Positions 31,224-43,673 of a DNA stretch of 64,000 bases are shown in pieces. Numbering within the stretch: position 1 is the stretch's first letter; the number at the start of each line of letters is the position of its first letter. The notes under the pieces were generated by a model. That model did not search any database, was not told where the DNA came from, and saw only the letters and a program-made list of their open reading frames with translations. The position numbers and the translations under genes were made by a program. Source of the DNA: Lineus longissimus (lineage: Eukaryota > Nemertea > Pilidiophora > Heteronemertea > Lineidae); contig NC_088316.1 in the NCBI RefSeq assembly GCF_910592395.1, forward strand, positions 10,850,001-10,914,000, given 5' to 3'.

Positions 31224-32186
31224 ATGGTGGTTACGGTGTTGAAGAAAAAACATTCCTTGGTGGGCCATAGCATGTTACCAGTGATCAGGGCAGTTAGAAC
31301 GGATGCATCAAGTGTAATGGAGTTCGCCCGATTAGAGGCTGCCCAGCAATTAGAGTTGTTGTCGCCAGAGGAACTACAAAAGGCTTTTCGTACTTTAACG
31401 AATGAAGATCCGGCAGACATTTTGCAGATGGCCCAAAGGGAGGAGAACTCAGGAAATTTGTGTCTACTCGTGCATCACACCATCCTGCATGCTAATGAGT
31501 TCGGTCAGCCTAAGGGTCAACAATTGATTGCGACGCCTCCAGATCTACCTGTAACTGGGGAGCCACCAGTAAAGAAGGTGAAAATGGCTGAGCAGGACGA
31601 GCAGTTGACAAATCGTGCGCCGCCTGAGGGAGTTAAGATAGCCAAGGAAAAGGCGAGAGCTATAGCGACACAAAAGGACCCGAACGAATCTTTGTTGTTA
31701 TTGTGTTTGGATGAGCTGAGTATGGCAGCAACGGCAGCAAATGATCCCAGTGTCGTAGTATTTACAGAATTAGCAAGACAGGCTAAATTTAATCAAGGTG
31801 ACATTGATATGCCGTCGTTCGCCCTCTTCGTCTTGGGTGCAGGATCATCTGATGTTGTTTCAAAAGCGTTGTCGAAGGCGATGGTCAAAAAGGTGAGACC
31901 AAAAGCAAGCAAGGAGGAGAAAGATTCAGATTCCGAGCAGACAAAGTCAACGAGGCCAGCATCCCCAATGGGAAATTTGTACCCGCCATACATGCCGTGG
32001 ATGGCTATGTATAATTCGCGCCCTTGGAGAGGTAGAGGAAGAGGTCGTGGACGAGGTGGTTATACTTCTGGGTATGGCTCTGGTTCTCAAAACAACGCGT
32101 ATGCGTGTTATTTTTGTGGGAGCGATCAGCATTTTGTCTGTGATTGTGACAAAATGAAAGCGGCGAAGCCAGCAAATGGCAACTAG
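31224..32186 (+). CDS. Gag-like protein with one zinc knuckle (YR element 2)
   Basis: The 320-residue ORF is intact. The N-terminal helical half (FARLEAAQQLELLSPEELQ, DILQMAQREENSGN) is followed by a Lys/Glu linker, a Pro/Trp patch, an Arg/Gly box (RGRGRGRGRGG) and a C-terminal knuckle CYFCGSDQHFVCDC, a degenerate CCHC. It would package the element RNA. A stop (TAG 32184-32186) separates it from the pol ORF in the same frame, which could allow readthrough. Confidence 0.75.
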   Translation: MVVTVLKKKHSLVGHSMLPVIRAVRTDASSVMEFARLEAAQQLELLSPEELQKAFRTLTNEDPADILQMAQREENSGNLCLLVHHTILHANEFGQPKGQQLIATPPDLPVTGEPPVKKVKMAEQDEQLTNRAPPEGVKIAKEKARAIATQKDPNESLLLLCLDELSMAATAANDPSVVVFTELARQAKFNQGDIDMPSFALFVLGAGSSDVVSKALSKAMVKKVRPKASKEEKDSDSEQTKSTRPASPMGNLYPPYMPWMAMYNSRPWRGRGRGRGRGGYTSGYGSGSQNNAYACYFCGSDQHFVCDCDKMKAAKPANGN

Positions 32187-32219
32187 TTGATAAGGGCATA
32201 GTTTTCTGGTGAACACGCG

Positions 32220-34436
32220 ATGTTACATGTATACTCAGAGGTATCTTACCTCTATCTTACCTCTTTATGTTATACGACAGTTCGATGCAGAAAAGAGAGC
32301 ATCCAAGTTGGATCAATGCTGTTAGTCATGCTGAAATTGGAAAGAGCCACGAGTCGCCAACCCATGTGTTACCGTTCGAACAGATTATTCATCAAGGCCA
32401 GCCTTTTCTCTTGTTCTATTGAAGCTTTGTCGGTTAGAGATCCAGATTCTTTTATAGCGGGTAGCATCCATCACCATGTGAAAGAATGGGAAACTTTACT
32501 GGAGTCTTTGCATGATACTGAGTTGCCTTGTAACGATATATAAGAGTGGCTGACAGAAGGCGTAAATGTCAAGAAATTCTTTCAGCCATTTAAAGGTAAT
32601 TATAAAGGAAAACGGTATAATTCTGCTGAGCCACCCAAGATGTTTTTTCAGAATGCCCCCTCCTGTAAAAAGTTTGTACCTTTCATAACCAAAGAGTTGA
32701 ATGCCAAAGTAAAAGAGCGAACATTGACGATAGTAGGCAAGCTGGGTGAATGTGAAGTCCCACACTTAATTTTGCCGTTAACAGTAGAGCTATCAAAGCC
32801 TCGTCTTTGCCAGGATGCACGGTTTTTAAATTTATGGATTAAGGATTCTCCGTTTAAGTTTGACACACTGCGAGAAGTGCATAGGTTGGTACCAAAGGGG
32901 GCTAAGATGATCTTTTGTGATGAGAAGTCGGGGTATAGTCATGTTAAACTGTCTCCAGACTCTAGGGCATATTTTGGTGGGCAATTTGGAGGGTATGTAT
33001 TTGTTTATAATACATTGCCGTTTGGTTGGAAGTCGTCGGCATTTATTTACAACACCATTGGTTCTGTCCCAACACTCTACCTGCGTAAATTTGGTATTTC
33101 TAACACTCTATATATTGATGACCGATTGGGGATCGAGTCTATTAGTCAGGCCTCTAATACTGTAAGCATGCCTATTCATGTTATCGCATATGCTATAATA
33201 GAGTAGTTGACAAGGTTGGGTTATTTTCTGGCTTTGGTGAAGAGTTATTTCGACGGTGCTACTTCAAGGAAACATTTGGGTTTCACAGTAGATTCTGATA
33301 GACAGGCATATTTGTTACCAGATGACAAAAGACAGAAGTTCATACAGTTAAGGGAGGAAATTTTGGCAGCAAAGCAGGTTGATGCGAAAACTTTGCAAAG
33401 ATTCCAGGGGAAATGCATATCTCTCATGTTAGTTGTTCCAGGGGCTAGGTTGTATGTTAGAGAAGTGAACAAAGCCATTTCTTTCGCCCTCAGAACCGAA
33501 AAGTATGTTTCCTTGTACCCCAAGCTCCGTCAGGAAATGGAGTATTGGCGATTTCTGGATACTTGGCAGGGCTGCAGGAGCTGGAGAAAGGAGTGTCATA
33601 AGCAGATCTCCTTAGCAACTGATGCGTCTTTGTTCAAGTACGGGGTGTCAGTGTTGGCTGATAATTCTTTCAATTTTTCGGATTACTGGGAGAATGACGA
33701 TGCTAGGCCAATTCATTTGAAAGAAGCACAGGCACTGTTGAATGCATTACAGTTGCTGTCTCAGAAAATAGTTGACAGCAGGGTGGATGTCCTAACAGAC
33801 AGCCAGGTTCTCATTGATGTATGGCAAAATCAAGGGGGAAAGGACAGCAGGTTAAATGGTATTATTAAGCAGGTATTTCAGTTGATCCTGGCCTCTAATG
33901 CAGATTTGAAGCTTATGTATATTCCATCTGCTAAGAACCCGGCAGATAAGCCGTCTAGATCTATCAATAGAAATGATATGATGTTGTCTCCCACAGCGTG
34001 GTCCCTGGTTCAACATGCATTCGGTCCACATTCCATGGATTTAATGGCGTTGGATAGTAATGTTATGAGAGACGAAAATAATGCTATGTTGCCACATTAT
34101 ACTCCTTGCCCAACACCAGCGTCTGCGGGAGTGAACATGTTTGCACAGGATATTTCAGGTGTTAAGAATCCTTATGTGTTCCCGCCATTTCACCTAGTGC
34201 TATCAGTGATGAACTTCTTGTTAGAGCAGCAGGTGCCATGCTGTACCATAGTTGCGCCTGATTTATCCTATGCTGAAGTGTGGGCTCCAGTTGTAGCATT
34301 GTATGTAGTTGATTCAATACTGTTAGGCAACAAAGGTGACAAGAATATTTTGCTGCTCCCTGGCAAAAAAGGATTTGTGCCAGATGAGGCAGGATTGCCA
34401 TGTGCTCTGCGGGCATACAGATTGTGTTGTTATTAA
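32220..34436 (+). pseudogene. RT/RNase H of YR element 2, two in-frame stops
   Basis: One frame with TAA at 32541-32543 and TAG at 33204-33206. RT motifs: KPRLCQDARFLNLWI, FCDEKSGYSHVKLS, NTLPFGWKSSAFIY and the active site LYIDDRLG (about 33106-33129). RNase H: SLATDASLFKYGV (about 33607) and LTDSQVLIDVWQNQGG. The C-terminal part (FGPHSMDLMALDSN, GVNMFAQD, YVFPPFHLVLSV) is a conserved extension seen in this lineage of YR elements. The stops show it is inactive. Confidence 0.85.
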
Positions 34437-35679
34437 ATGGTGTTTGCATCTATATCTTGCAGGACACGGCGCAGAAAACAGCTTTACAGATTGATTTGCT
34501 GGCAATAAATAAGCGAATGGCGTACCTAAAGGACTCATCAGAAAATTCATCAAATTTCGAAAGAAAATCTAGTTTAAAAAACTCTGTGGAGGCATTTTTC
34601 AATGCGTTGCCTTTTACTCCTTCCCTTTCCACTTGTATGCCAGATGACATTATAAGGTTTTTGATTTGGAAGGATTCTCATGGTAAGACGAAAGTTCATG
34701 CCATTCACTGTCCTTTCTTAGGAGACAAGAAAAGCAGTTCCTGTTCGTGTCCTGTAAGATTGGCTGCTACTTCTGTAAACAATATTGTGCAGAAACTAGT
34801 TGACATATTTGACATACAGGGTAGATGTCGGGTGTGGGATATTAAAACATGGAGTGGGAATCCTGCTTGCGCCCCTGCAGTGAAGGGTTACTGTAAGCAA
34901 GTTGCCTTGGAAAAGCCAAGGCTCATCTTCTGCCCACCCAGGCAAAGCCCATGTTTGTATCCAAGTTATTCAGGATTTGTGAATATATTGATAGAGAATT
35001 TGGTAGGAATGATATTTTAACAAGACAAAAGTTTGACTTTCTCAGGGATCGAGCATTTTTGAAATTACAGTTTTTTGCGGACGATAGAGCATCGAATCTT
35101 GCTGCTATGCCTACTCAAGAAATCAAGAAATTGAGTGTTGACTCAGGTTTTGTATTTTGCCATACAATCACTAAGACGATACGGTGTGGGAAAGGTGTTG
35201 CTAACAGATCTGTAGTAAAAAGGTGTGAGGACGCTGGTATCTGTCCTATTCAGGCCATTGAGAGATACATCAGTTGGTCAGCTTCGAATGGTGTAGATCT
35301 CAGATATGGGTATTTGTTCAGGGTAGTATCTGAGTCAGGGGCAGTTTTGGACCAGAAAGTTTCTTATGAAACCATGTATACAAGGTTCAAGGGATATCTT
35401 GCAGTAATTGGTATAGATAATGGTGAGACATTGCATAGTTTGCGATCGGGTTGCTCAATTTTGCTTGGTATGTCGGGCTCAGTTGAGTCAGAGGATCAGA
35501 TGATGAATGGTATAGGATGGCACACGAAAGAATCAGCATTGTACTACAGTAGGGTAGAGAAGTTCGGAGATGCGACACTTGTTGCAAGTAGGTTGTCTCG
35601 ATCGGTGCGTTCGTCAGTAGAGTTGGAACAAAAGTTTAATAGTAGTGATGAGACAAAATTGGGGCTAGCCTTCAAGTAG
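34400..35679 (+). pseudogene. Tyrosine recombinase of YR element 2, frameshifted
   Basis: The N-terminal part (34400-~34950) has the core-binding domain with TCMPDDIIRFLIWKDSHGKT and a Cys pair (SSCSCPVRL). One shift near 34950 leads to the catalytic domain: ILTRQKFDFL, DDRASNLAAM with the first Arg, HSLRSGCSILLG (HxxR) and GWHTKESALYY with the Tyr, ending at 35679. It would integrate the circular cDNA. All catalytic boxes survive; only the shift breaks it. Confidence 0.85.
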
Positions 35680-36026
35680 ATATACATGTACAATGTATTT
35701 TTGTAACCTTTGGATCTCACGTTGGAATACAATTTAAAGCAACAATTACGTCTATTTTTCCGATTCATGTATTAAGCTAGAGATTTATCAATATTTTGGT
35801 AATATAATGTTTGTCCTGGTTTGGCTAATGCCATGGGCCTATTTTGTTGGTTGTTTACGAAGTTGAACAAACATTTTCTTTGAAATTGGTTTTGTGCGGT
35901 TTGTTTCTCATCTCAGTGATTGAGTAATGGGGAGTTGGGGTTAGAAAAGCATACTCAATCACTGGTGGGATGTGTCTTGATAAAGTATAGGTGTTCAATT
36001 GTTTGTTGGATTGCGAAAGCGCTGGA

Positions 36027-36105
36027 GGATCCTGCCTTTCATTTCCCCAATACTCTGTTTCCCTGGAGCAGTGGATGACAAGAGGTTCGCTTCGGGTATG
36101 GGACC
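36027..36105 (+). repeat. Split direct repeat B1
   Basis: 79 bp, matches B2 at 36313-36391 with one difference seen (GGATC versus GGATT at the start). Confidence 0.88.
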
Positions 36106-36312
36106 ATCCGAAGCGACACCTCACGGAATCCAGTGCAACCCAGTCTTCTTTGTCAAGAACGTCAGGAAGGAAGTGTGTTAGGAAGCTCCATGATGGACCC
36201 CTGTCCGGAGTGGCAGTTGGAACATGTTTTTAACCCCCCTCCCCCCCCCCCTGTAGTTGGCGGGCAGGACATGGAGGTTTATAACAGGTTAGGTTACATT
36301 TGTTGCTTCAGG
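36105..36312 (+). repeat. Split direct repeat A2
   Basis: Starts with the A1 sequence and continues to B2. It includes a run of C residues (36234-36251). Only its first ~55 bp match the 5' A1. Confidence 0.75.
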
Positions 36313-36391
36313 GGATTCTGCCTTTCATTTCCCCAATACTCTGTTTCCCTGGAGCAGTGGATGACAAGAGGTTCGCTTCGGGTATGGGACC
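36313..36391 (+). repeat. Split direct repeat B2
   Basis: Second copy of B. Its last base marks the right end of the element; unrelated sequence starts CTCACTTTTG. Confidence 0.88.
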
Positions 36392-36784
36392 CTCACTTTT
36401 GACTTTAAACAACATAGATAATTACTGAATACCTCCTCTTGGCCGGTATCCTTCAGAATGTAAACTTTGCAGGAGCAAAGACAGCTTTAAAACAACAGGA
36501 GTATCTTATGAATGGAGTAATTTTTTTTTTTTACCACTGGTGCTGAATACGAACTCGACCACAGTGTGAACTGCTTTTGATTTTCAATTAACCTTACTGA
36601 CCTTCGGGCCACACTCTTTAAGTTTTACTCTTTCCATCCGCCCAGAAAAACATATTATGAAGCATCAAAGTGACTTTCATTCAAATGGACTTTGATTAGA
36701 ATACTGAACATGCTAAAATTATGTTTTTTATGGTGCAAATCTCTGATGATTTGTCAAACTATCTATTTTGTATCCATGTCTCAA
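36392..36784. other. Non-coding, nothing recognised
   Basis: AT-rich flank of the YR element with a short T run near 36522. Confidence 0.5.
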
Positions 36785-37130
36785 TCATTATATGATATGA
36801 TATGAAATTAACTTTTATATAGCGCCTTTCCCACTGCATACAATGTTCAAAAGCGCTCATCACACTCCAAAATGTTCTTGGAATAGGACAGTTTTCAAGT
36901 TCTTTTTGAAAGTGTTCGAGTCAATTTCTTTCCTCAAGTCATGAACTAGCGCGTTCCACATTCGAGGGGCATGCACTGAGAATGCCCTTGCCCCAAATGT
37001 TACTAGCCTGAATAGACGCTCAATGAGAAGATGCTGTGTCTCAGAACGGAGTGATCGGGTGGTAGTGTACGGGCAAATGAGTTCGTTGATGTAGAGAGGC
37101 GCCAGGCCATTCTACCATACTACATTTAGA
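36785..37130 (-). mobile_element. 5'-truncated LINE tail (CR1/L2/RTE-like)
   Basis: Minus-strand reading gives the C-terminus of a LINE ORF2 (LAPLYINELICPYTTTRSLR, FGARAFSVHAPRMWNALVHD, NTFKKNLKTVLFQEHF) with a stop at 36860-36862. The 3' end has GCGCTATATAAAAG and ends in a TATGA microsatellite (36790-36806). These C-terminal motifs are typical of CR1/L2/RTE-type LINEs. Truncation is normal for incomplete reverse transcription. Confidence 0.75.
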
Positions 37131-37188
37131 GAAAGGCATGATTTAGCACAGCCTACTAAGGACTTATAAAACAAAGGATTAAAATACA

Positions 37189-37267
37189 GTACAACCTCTC
37201 TATTGCGGACACCCATGGGACTGGGCCCAGGTGTCCGCAATAGAGAGGTGTCCGCAATGGAGAGGTT
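37189..37267. mobile_element. Pogo-like MITE end with hairpin
   Basis: TACAGTACAACCTCTCTATT resembles pogo/Tigger ends (TA duplication, CAGT start). CTCTCTATTGCGGACACC pairs with GGTGTCCGCAATAGAGAG, and a further GTGTCCGCAATGGAGAGG follows. The opposite CAGTA end is missing. Confidence 0.6.
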
Positions 37268-38204
37268 ATGCCAAATCTTCCGATAGGTGGATTTAAAGTT
37301 AGTACTACATACATAGGCCCCCTAAATATGCCTCTGAAAGTGAGAAAATATAGATTTCCTTCATCTACGCCTTGTTATTTCTGCCCCATTCACACATTTA
37401 CAATGTGGCTTATAATAATTCCCATTCCCAATTTCCCAGCAAAAATGACCTGATCATGACACGTGAGCCCTTACTTAATTTCAGCGCCACCTACCCGCTA
37501 GTGCGTCGTCCCCAGGACCAAACTAGCTGGAGGGACGAGGTCACCAGACCTAGCTCTGTAAACACAGCTTTATCGTTCTCACAGTTAAATAACCCCTTGG
37601 TGCAGAAGACCAGAGTGCGTTCGGTAAAAAAGCATTTTGTTTATGACTGCCGAATACAACAAGAGTTTAGGCTATACCTCGGCTATTGGTGACTTCCAGT
37701 CAGAGTGTGTTTAAGTCGGAGACGACTTGACAATTCACAAATATCATGTCGGATGTGCCAACTGGCCGATTGGTACAAAGAGATAATTTACCACATTCCT
37801 TAGTATCCGAACCATGATCATCTTGCAGCATCCTGAGCTTCAGGGCCATTCACTCTTGAGTCACATCAAAAGTCACGTAGGCGAGGGGGACTGTGTGGCT
37901 TGCGATAGACACTTGGATGATATTGTCAGAGCTTGGACAGATTCGAAATCCTGAATGATGATCGTGACTTTTGACACATCCTTCATCGATAAGAAATGCT
38001 ACAGGACCTAAAATTCCTTATGACGAATGGCCTCCTAAAACTAGCACATCTTCACCTTGGCAAACCCCTAAAATAAGAATCAATCACAAGTATAGACTAA
38101 GCAGGCACATGAACCACCCAACCAGAAGTGTAAAATCAAATACTACTGGACATCAAAAACCATAAGGGTTGACCATAGGTACCGCAATTATGTCTCGAAC
38201 TTGA
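37268..38204. other. Non-coding, nothing recognised
   Basis: Several short open frames, none with a recognisable family, splice set or codon pattern. Confidence 0.5.
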
Positions 38205-38345
38205 ATTCATAAAGCAATTAAATAGAACTCCTTCAAAACATAGTGAATGCTCATTTAAAACCATGGAGGCTGTTCTCTGGAAAACAAAGAACAGATTCCC
38301 GCCCTTGAAATGAGCATTCACTACGTTTTGGAAGAGTTCTAATTG
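38205..38345. repeat. Hairpin repeat, copy 1
   Basis: 38223-38259 and 38305-38341 are inverted copies (AGAACTCCTTCAAAACATAG and complement) around a 45-bp loop containing GGAGGCTGTTCTCTGG. A related hairpin with the loop inverted is at 40195-40320. Confidence 0.75.
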
Positions 38346-38799
38346 GTCAACCCTTAACTCCCTTAGGAGATTTAGGTTCCAAGGCAATGAACATGTGCTG
38401 CACAATTGTAAGCATGACTTAGTGCTAATGCAGGTCATTTAACTTGGATAACCACGTCACTAGAATTAGACCCAGGTGAAGACTCCTTGTACCAGGTTCA
38501 TATGCCAAGGCCAGCAGAAGCCATTTGTGTGAAATACAAATGAGTAGCTTGTGACCGTCTTCTTCACCACTGAAGATGTCCACTCTTTGCCATCAAAGAA
38601 TACACCCAATGTAGCCTAACAGTCTTTGGTAAGGAAAAACAGACGCATATGAGAAAATCTTACCATTCGTAGTACAAATTACAAACAGCTTGTGAACAGC
38701 AAATGAATTTCAATGGGCTGAATTCAACCAATTTATTCCCGCAATTTTGAGCACTGAACCTTTGGGAGTTTTTCCAACAAGGTCTGACTTTCTCTTTGG

Positions 38800-39080
38800 T
38801 TGTAGAAGCTGGTCTGGAGCTTGTGGAACCTGTCAACGAGGTGAGATTAACACATTTTATTATTCACAGCAATGACCCCAAGAGCTAGGGAAGTGGTGAC
38901 TAAACACCATGACATAATTGATTGCTTCAATCACTTTGTACAAAGCAAACTCAGAACTATAAACCAGGTGTGATGTCACATTCAACATGGAGGGTGTGGT
39001 CATAACATCATCAGGCCTATACTTAGTTACGCCTGATTTGTCTGATTGCATTACAATACATGGTCTACCATGCACAACAG
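38800..39080 (+). repeat. Diverged segmental duplicate, copy 1
   Basis: Shares GTAGAAGCTGGTCTGGAGCT, GTGGTGAC(T/C)AAACACCATGACAT and later patches in the same order with 40638-40880. Each copy lies downstream of a hairpin of the same family, so a unit of about 0.8 kb was duplicated. Confidence 0.6.
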
Positions 39081-39103
39081 GAAATGTTTTTAATCCCCTC
39101 ATG

Positions 39104-39125
39104 GCAGGCAGGCAGGCAGGCAGGC
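39104..39125 (+). repeat. CAGG microsatellite
   Basis: Five to six GGCA/CAGG units within the non-coding stretch. Confidence 0.9.
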
Positions 39126-39180
39126 ACCGGTCGTAAGCAGCTTCAATCCACACCCCTTTCAGTGGGGTAAGAAACATAAT

Positions 39181-40160
39181 CTCCCCGGCGACAGTTTTAA
39201 TCTGCCAGTTTCGACCATGGGAACGACTTTAGAATTCCCGATCGGAAGTATAGGTCTAAGGCGCGAATGAATACCGAATAATGAATAAGTAACCCTAACC
39301 CTTTAAACCGATTCACAACTAATAGTGCGGAGGAACATCCGATCGGTAATTCTAAAGTTTAGCCCGACCATGCCCTTGTTTACCAACAAAGACTCGTGCC
39401 CAGGTGGGAAGAGAAATTCAACCTTGCCACGCAATGTACATTAAACTACACTTCTACCTGAAGACGAGGCCTGTTTGAAATTGATCTAGGCCAATAATAG
39501 TATCCAGGCCATGTGAGACATTGAGTCTACAAGCACTGCACATTGAATTGGATGTTTACCTGGGAACAAGACTAATTGTCAACAAGGGGTATGGCCTAAA
39601 CTGGAGGATTCACCAGACAGGCAGTTTTTATGTCAAAATTTGGGCTTACCATGCTTTTCTCCAGGGTGCCAATATTGTGTTTTTAGTAAAGATTGATGCA
39701 GCAGATGGTTGGTCATATTGGTTTAGCAATTTCGTGGGCTTTTGCAGGCAACGCTCAACTGAATGATGGCTAAAGAGATCCACCACACGCCTGCTGCTGT
39801 AATAGAAATATTCAAAAAACCACATTTTGCCAGCTTTTCAGGACACGGATGTGCGTGCATTATTCTTTCATAGGATGGACCCAACCAATGTGAAGAAATA
39901 GTACTCGCCTAATAATTTGAGAAATATTTTGGAGGCAGCAGGCTAATTTTGATGAGGAATTGGCCATCCATCTCTGGCAGCGACATTACGTAACCACAAT
40001 GTCAACATCTGCAAGAGCTGTCCAACCCTGCAAACAGACGACAAATTATTCTATCTGGGCTACAGGAATCTAGATGAATCGATCAAGGTGACGATGTGCA
40101 GAGATATTGGTGTGGCTCTGAAATCAACATCTTTTTAAAACAATACCAGGCCCAATGCTT
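39181..40160. other. Non-coding, nothing recognised
   Basis: A longest frame at 39521-39766 has no recognised family. TAACCCTAACCC near 39288 is too short to be telomeric. Confidence 0.5.
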
Positions 40161-40169
40161 TGGCGTCTT

Positions 40170-40325
40170 GAACTTGAAATCTAAAAGCAATTAAATCTAT
40201 TTCAAAACAAAGTGAATGGCAATTTCAAGGGTGGGGGTCTGTTCTTTGTTTTCAAGAGAACAGCCTCCCAGGTTTTATTTTTTAAATCAGCATTCACTTC
40301 CATTTTGAAGGAGTTCTAATTGATT
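40170..40325. repeat. Hairpin repeat, copy 2
   Basis: 40197-40225 and 40283-40318 are inverted arms. The loop carries the reverse complement of the copy 1 loop (GAGAACAGCCTCCC), so the two hairpins are in opposite orientation. Confidence 0.7.
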
Positions 40326-40637
40326 TTGGATTTCTACCTAAAATTGTGGTACCTATATTGCCAATCCTTAAATTTTAACAGGCAAACCAAGGCATACTGC
40401 ACAGCCAATACCCTAACAGACCATTTGCGGTTATAATCAGGTTTAGAGCCAGGCTTTTTCGCAGGGGGTTTCCAAGTTGCAACCGCATACTGCCTTTTGT
40501 ACAAAAGCTGTGTTGCTAAACACACCCTTGCCTTACAGTCGGAGATTCACACTTAAAAGTTAAAAGTTAAATAGATAAAGTGGAAAAATCAGTAAAACTT
40601 ACATGACCCATCAGAGAGATCGAAGTTCTCTCTGAGT

Positions 40638-40880
40638 GTAGAAGCTGGTCTGGAGCTTTTTGAGGTTTTTGGGGTCAACACATGCTTTATTACCACAGGC
40701 GTCGACAAGCTTCAGGAGTGGTGACCAAACACCATGACATGACTATTAACAGGATCACATGCCACAAAGCAAACCAAGCACTCAAGAGTAAGTCAAATTC
40801 CATGGATAGCTTGGGTAATTACATCATCAAGCCTATATTTGGTAATTGTCCAATTTGGCTGATTGCATGGTCCACTGGTT
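40638..40880 (+). repeat. Diverged segmental duplicate, copy 2
   Basis: Partner of 38800-39080. Confidence 0.6.
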
Positions 40881-40889
40881 CTTTCAAGG

Positions 40890-43590
40890 GTAGGTGAAAT
40901 TCCTGGAAGTCTTGATAGCTTTGGTAAATTAGGTAACATTACTCACCTAACCTGACAAATGTCATGGGTCAGTGAGTTCACCATCTACTGTGCAACTGAA
41001 TGTTAATACATTGTCTTGAATTGAAGTAGTCTAATGTCCAAAATTGATAAGGATATTTGAGATATTAAATTTATCACTAGTTTTCAGATCTAAAATTTAG
41101 CAAAACTTACTATACTATACTAACTTCTTTACGTTGTTTGAGGCTCCTTCTTCAACAGCAGTTGGCTCCCATAATAAGCGATACAAACAACAAAGAATGA
41201 CATCCTACAGGACTGAAAATAGAAATAATATTGAACGTGGTTTTGTTTCTTTGTTGATTTTTAAAGCTGATCCCATTCAACCAACCAGAAAACAATGGTG
41301 GTTGATTAAATATAATTCATTAGCCATACTCAGATGACTACACTGCAAAAAGTAATACTGCAAGAGAGCCCCTCAGCCCCTAGCTTGTAGTTTTACCCCT
41401 TAGCCACCAGTTGCCTATATCAAGGTCCCGATGGGGGGGGGGTCACTCCCATGAAAAGGTTTGCACATCCCGGAAAAAGCAATCAAAGGGTGACTATTTC
41501 TATCAAAGCAGTGGGCCGCCCCCATTCAGTGCAACTTTGCCTGCAAAAGCATCTGGAACTGCCAGAACAACCGTCTGCAAATGTGCAATACATGTTCGTG
41601 CACAACAGATGCATGCCAAATGTATACAGGGCTCAAAAAGTCTGATCGCTATATCACCATGCACCATTGGCGAACAAAATATGATCCAAGGCTCCAAGAA
41701 AAAATTATCATTAGCCATCCTAGCGATAATATCAATTATCATTGAGCAAAATTAACAGAATTTTGCCAAGGTCCCATCATTTTCTGGTTAACCCTTTAGT
41801 TCAGGTAACCTCGACCCTATCCGCCGCGCAGCGAAGGGTCGAGGAGGCCTCGTTGATTTAACCGAGGCGAGCCATACAATTTCAGTGCATCCAGTGGATG
41901 CACTGTCCATATAGACTAGATAAGTGACCATTCCGAGCGCTCTGGTATTCCTGATCAGGCATCAACGTTCTTTTTTTCTCCCTGGCGCCCTGCGACCGAA
42001 CCCTCCATTCGGATTCGAACATTGCAGTTCCAACTCGCTATATAATAGTAATACACCCACTACGTACGGTCCGATTTACATATCCTCACATAAAACCGTT
42101 ATCATATCTTATCTTATTCAACTTGGTATCTGGGAAGCAAGATACCCTCCGCAGTCCGACCACCTGCAGCCGCTTGATCTACTTAATGTACACAATTGGC
42201 GCTGTGGTACTAAACTACCATGCCTCCATCACTGAAAAATGTCAGCACATAAATAATGCATACATTACAGACCGTTACGCGCGCTTCGATGTGACTGGAC
42301 ACCTCCTGAGACAGCCTTCCTAATAAGGCCACACTACTACGGAGTTAATTCACACGAACTTACTCACTGCCAAATATGGGAGAGTCGGGTGACGAAAGCA
42401 ACCTCGCTCTTCTAAGACAAGAAACAATGTTTCATTACGCTTATTATGCTGCATACAAATTGAGTGCATGGAAGCGGGATTTGCTCATTATTATTGTTTA
42501 TGATGGAATGATAGATTTTCTGGCTGCCATGGATGCGGTGTCTGTCGCAATGCTAATGCAAGTATTTGGACACTGGCCTTGCGACTTTACTTAGGGTTCT
42601 TCTTGGATTTACTCGCACTGGTGGTATTAACTGATCACACAAGCCAAATAATACAGTTCGCAAAATAAAGCTTCTTTTACAAAATTGCAATGTGCGATAC
42701 GCACATAAAAACCGGTCACATATCATATATGATACATAGAGTACGTCGCAAGTAGGCCTAGGGGTTAACTTTGATGCCTGCCAATTATTCACTTGGCTCG
42801 AGGTACCCATCTTTGTGAAAGACACGTGACCGGAAGCCGACACGACGCCCCCAAATCTAGTTCGTGACGAGTGAAATGCTGTCAAGGTACCAGTCTCTGT
42901 AATGTTTACTGATCCGGTTACTGGCCCTGTACAGGGACCAATAGGCCTATAGGCCTAAGTTGTACCCGTAGACTATAGCAGTGAAGAACTATTCGAATAA
43001 AACCAAAGATATCTTGGAAAAAGCACATGCAAATTCAAAATTATTTCGAGCGATGGTTGCTTAATAGCTTACTTTACTAACCAGTCGTATTTTTGCGCTA
43101 TACGTATGTAGTTTTGAACAAAATAAGGGCCTAAAATGGATGAATTTTCGAAACTCAAAATAATGTTGTTGTCGTCATTTCGAAAGATTCCGGTACGACC
43201 GGGATGCCGAACTAGATAGAGACAAGGATAGGGACCTCCAACTACGTGGATGTGATGTGACACAAGTCAGTCAGGCGAGGAAAAGGGTGTTTTGGTATTT
43301 TAAATTGAAGTCCAAACCTCACCATCTTTACAGCCATAAAAGGAGTTTTCAATAGTGTTTTTGTAGGCTAAATATTGGGCGAAAAGGGAAATTACGTTTT
43401 GGATCGACAATAATCACCCTTGATTCTGAACAGAATTGTCCTTAATCTTGATGCGAAACCATTCTGACTTCCGATCAGATTAGTGTGTGTCAACTAAAGC
43501 ATGTCACGCTCTAAAGTTACGTTTACAGAGATATCCCGGTAGGAATTCTCCACCGACTGGTTTTTCTCTGGGAATAGGGAAACACCTCAT
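40890..43590. other. Long non-coding stretch without recognised elements
   Basis: A G run at 41433-41442, an imperfect palindrome around TCGACCCT...AGGGTCGAGG (41809-41845) and TAGGCCTA motifs (42757, 42945) are the only notable features. A 72-codon frame at 42376-42594 has no recognised family. Confidence 0.45.
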
Positions 43591-43673
43591 TAAAGAGGTT
43601 GAATGGCGCCTCCAGAAGCCAAACTCGCACAGTGCCGAAATTAAAATTCAATTTCAGACACTGGAATCCTGGA

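Larger units (their letters stand above)
30385..36391 (+). mobile_element. Second YR retrotransposon with split direct repeats
   Basis: It has gag, RT/RNase H and tyrosine recombinase, and the repeat layout A1 ... B1-A2-B2. A1 (from 30385) and A2 (from 36105) share about 55 bp starting CATCCGAAGCGACACCTC. B1 (36027-36105) and B2 (36313-36391) are 79 bp, nearly identical, both ending GGGTATGGGACC. B1 abuts A2 exactly. This is the Ngaro/PAT-type arrangement. The coding part has two stops and one frameshift, so it is inactive. Confidence 0.88.

Noticed and set aside
39285-39300. Telomere-like TAACCCTAACCC
   Set aside because: Only two units; not a telomere or clear interstitial array.
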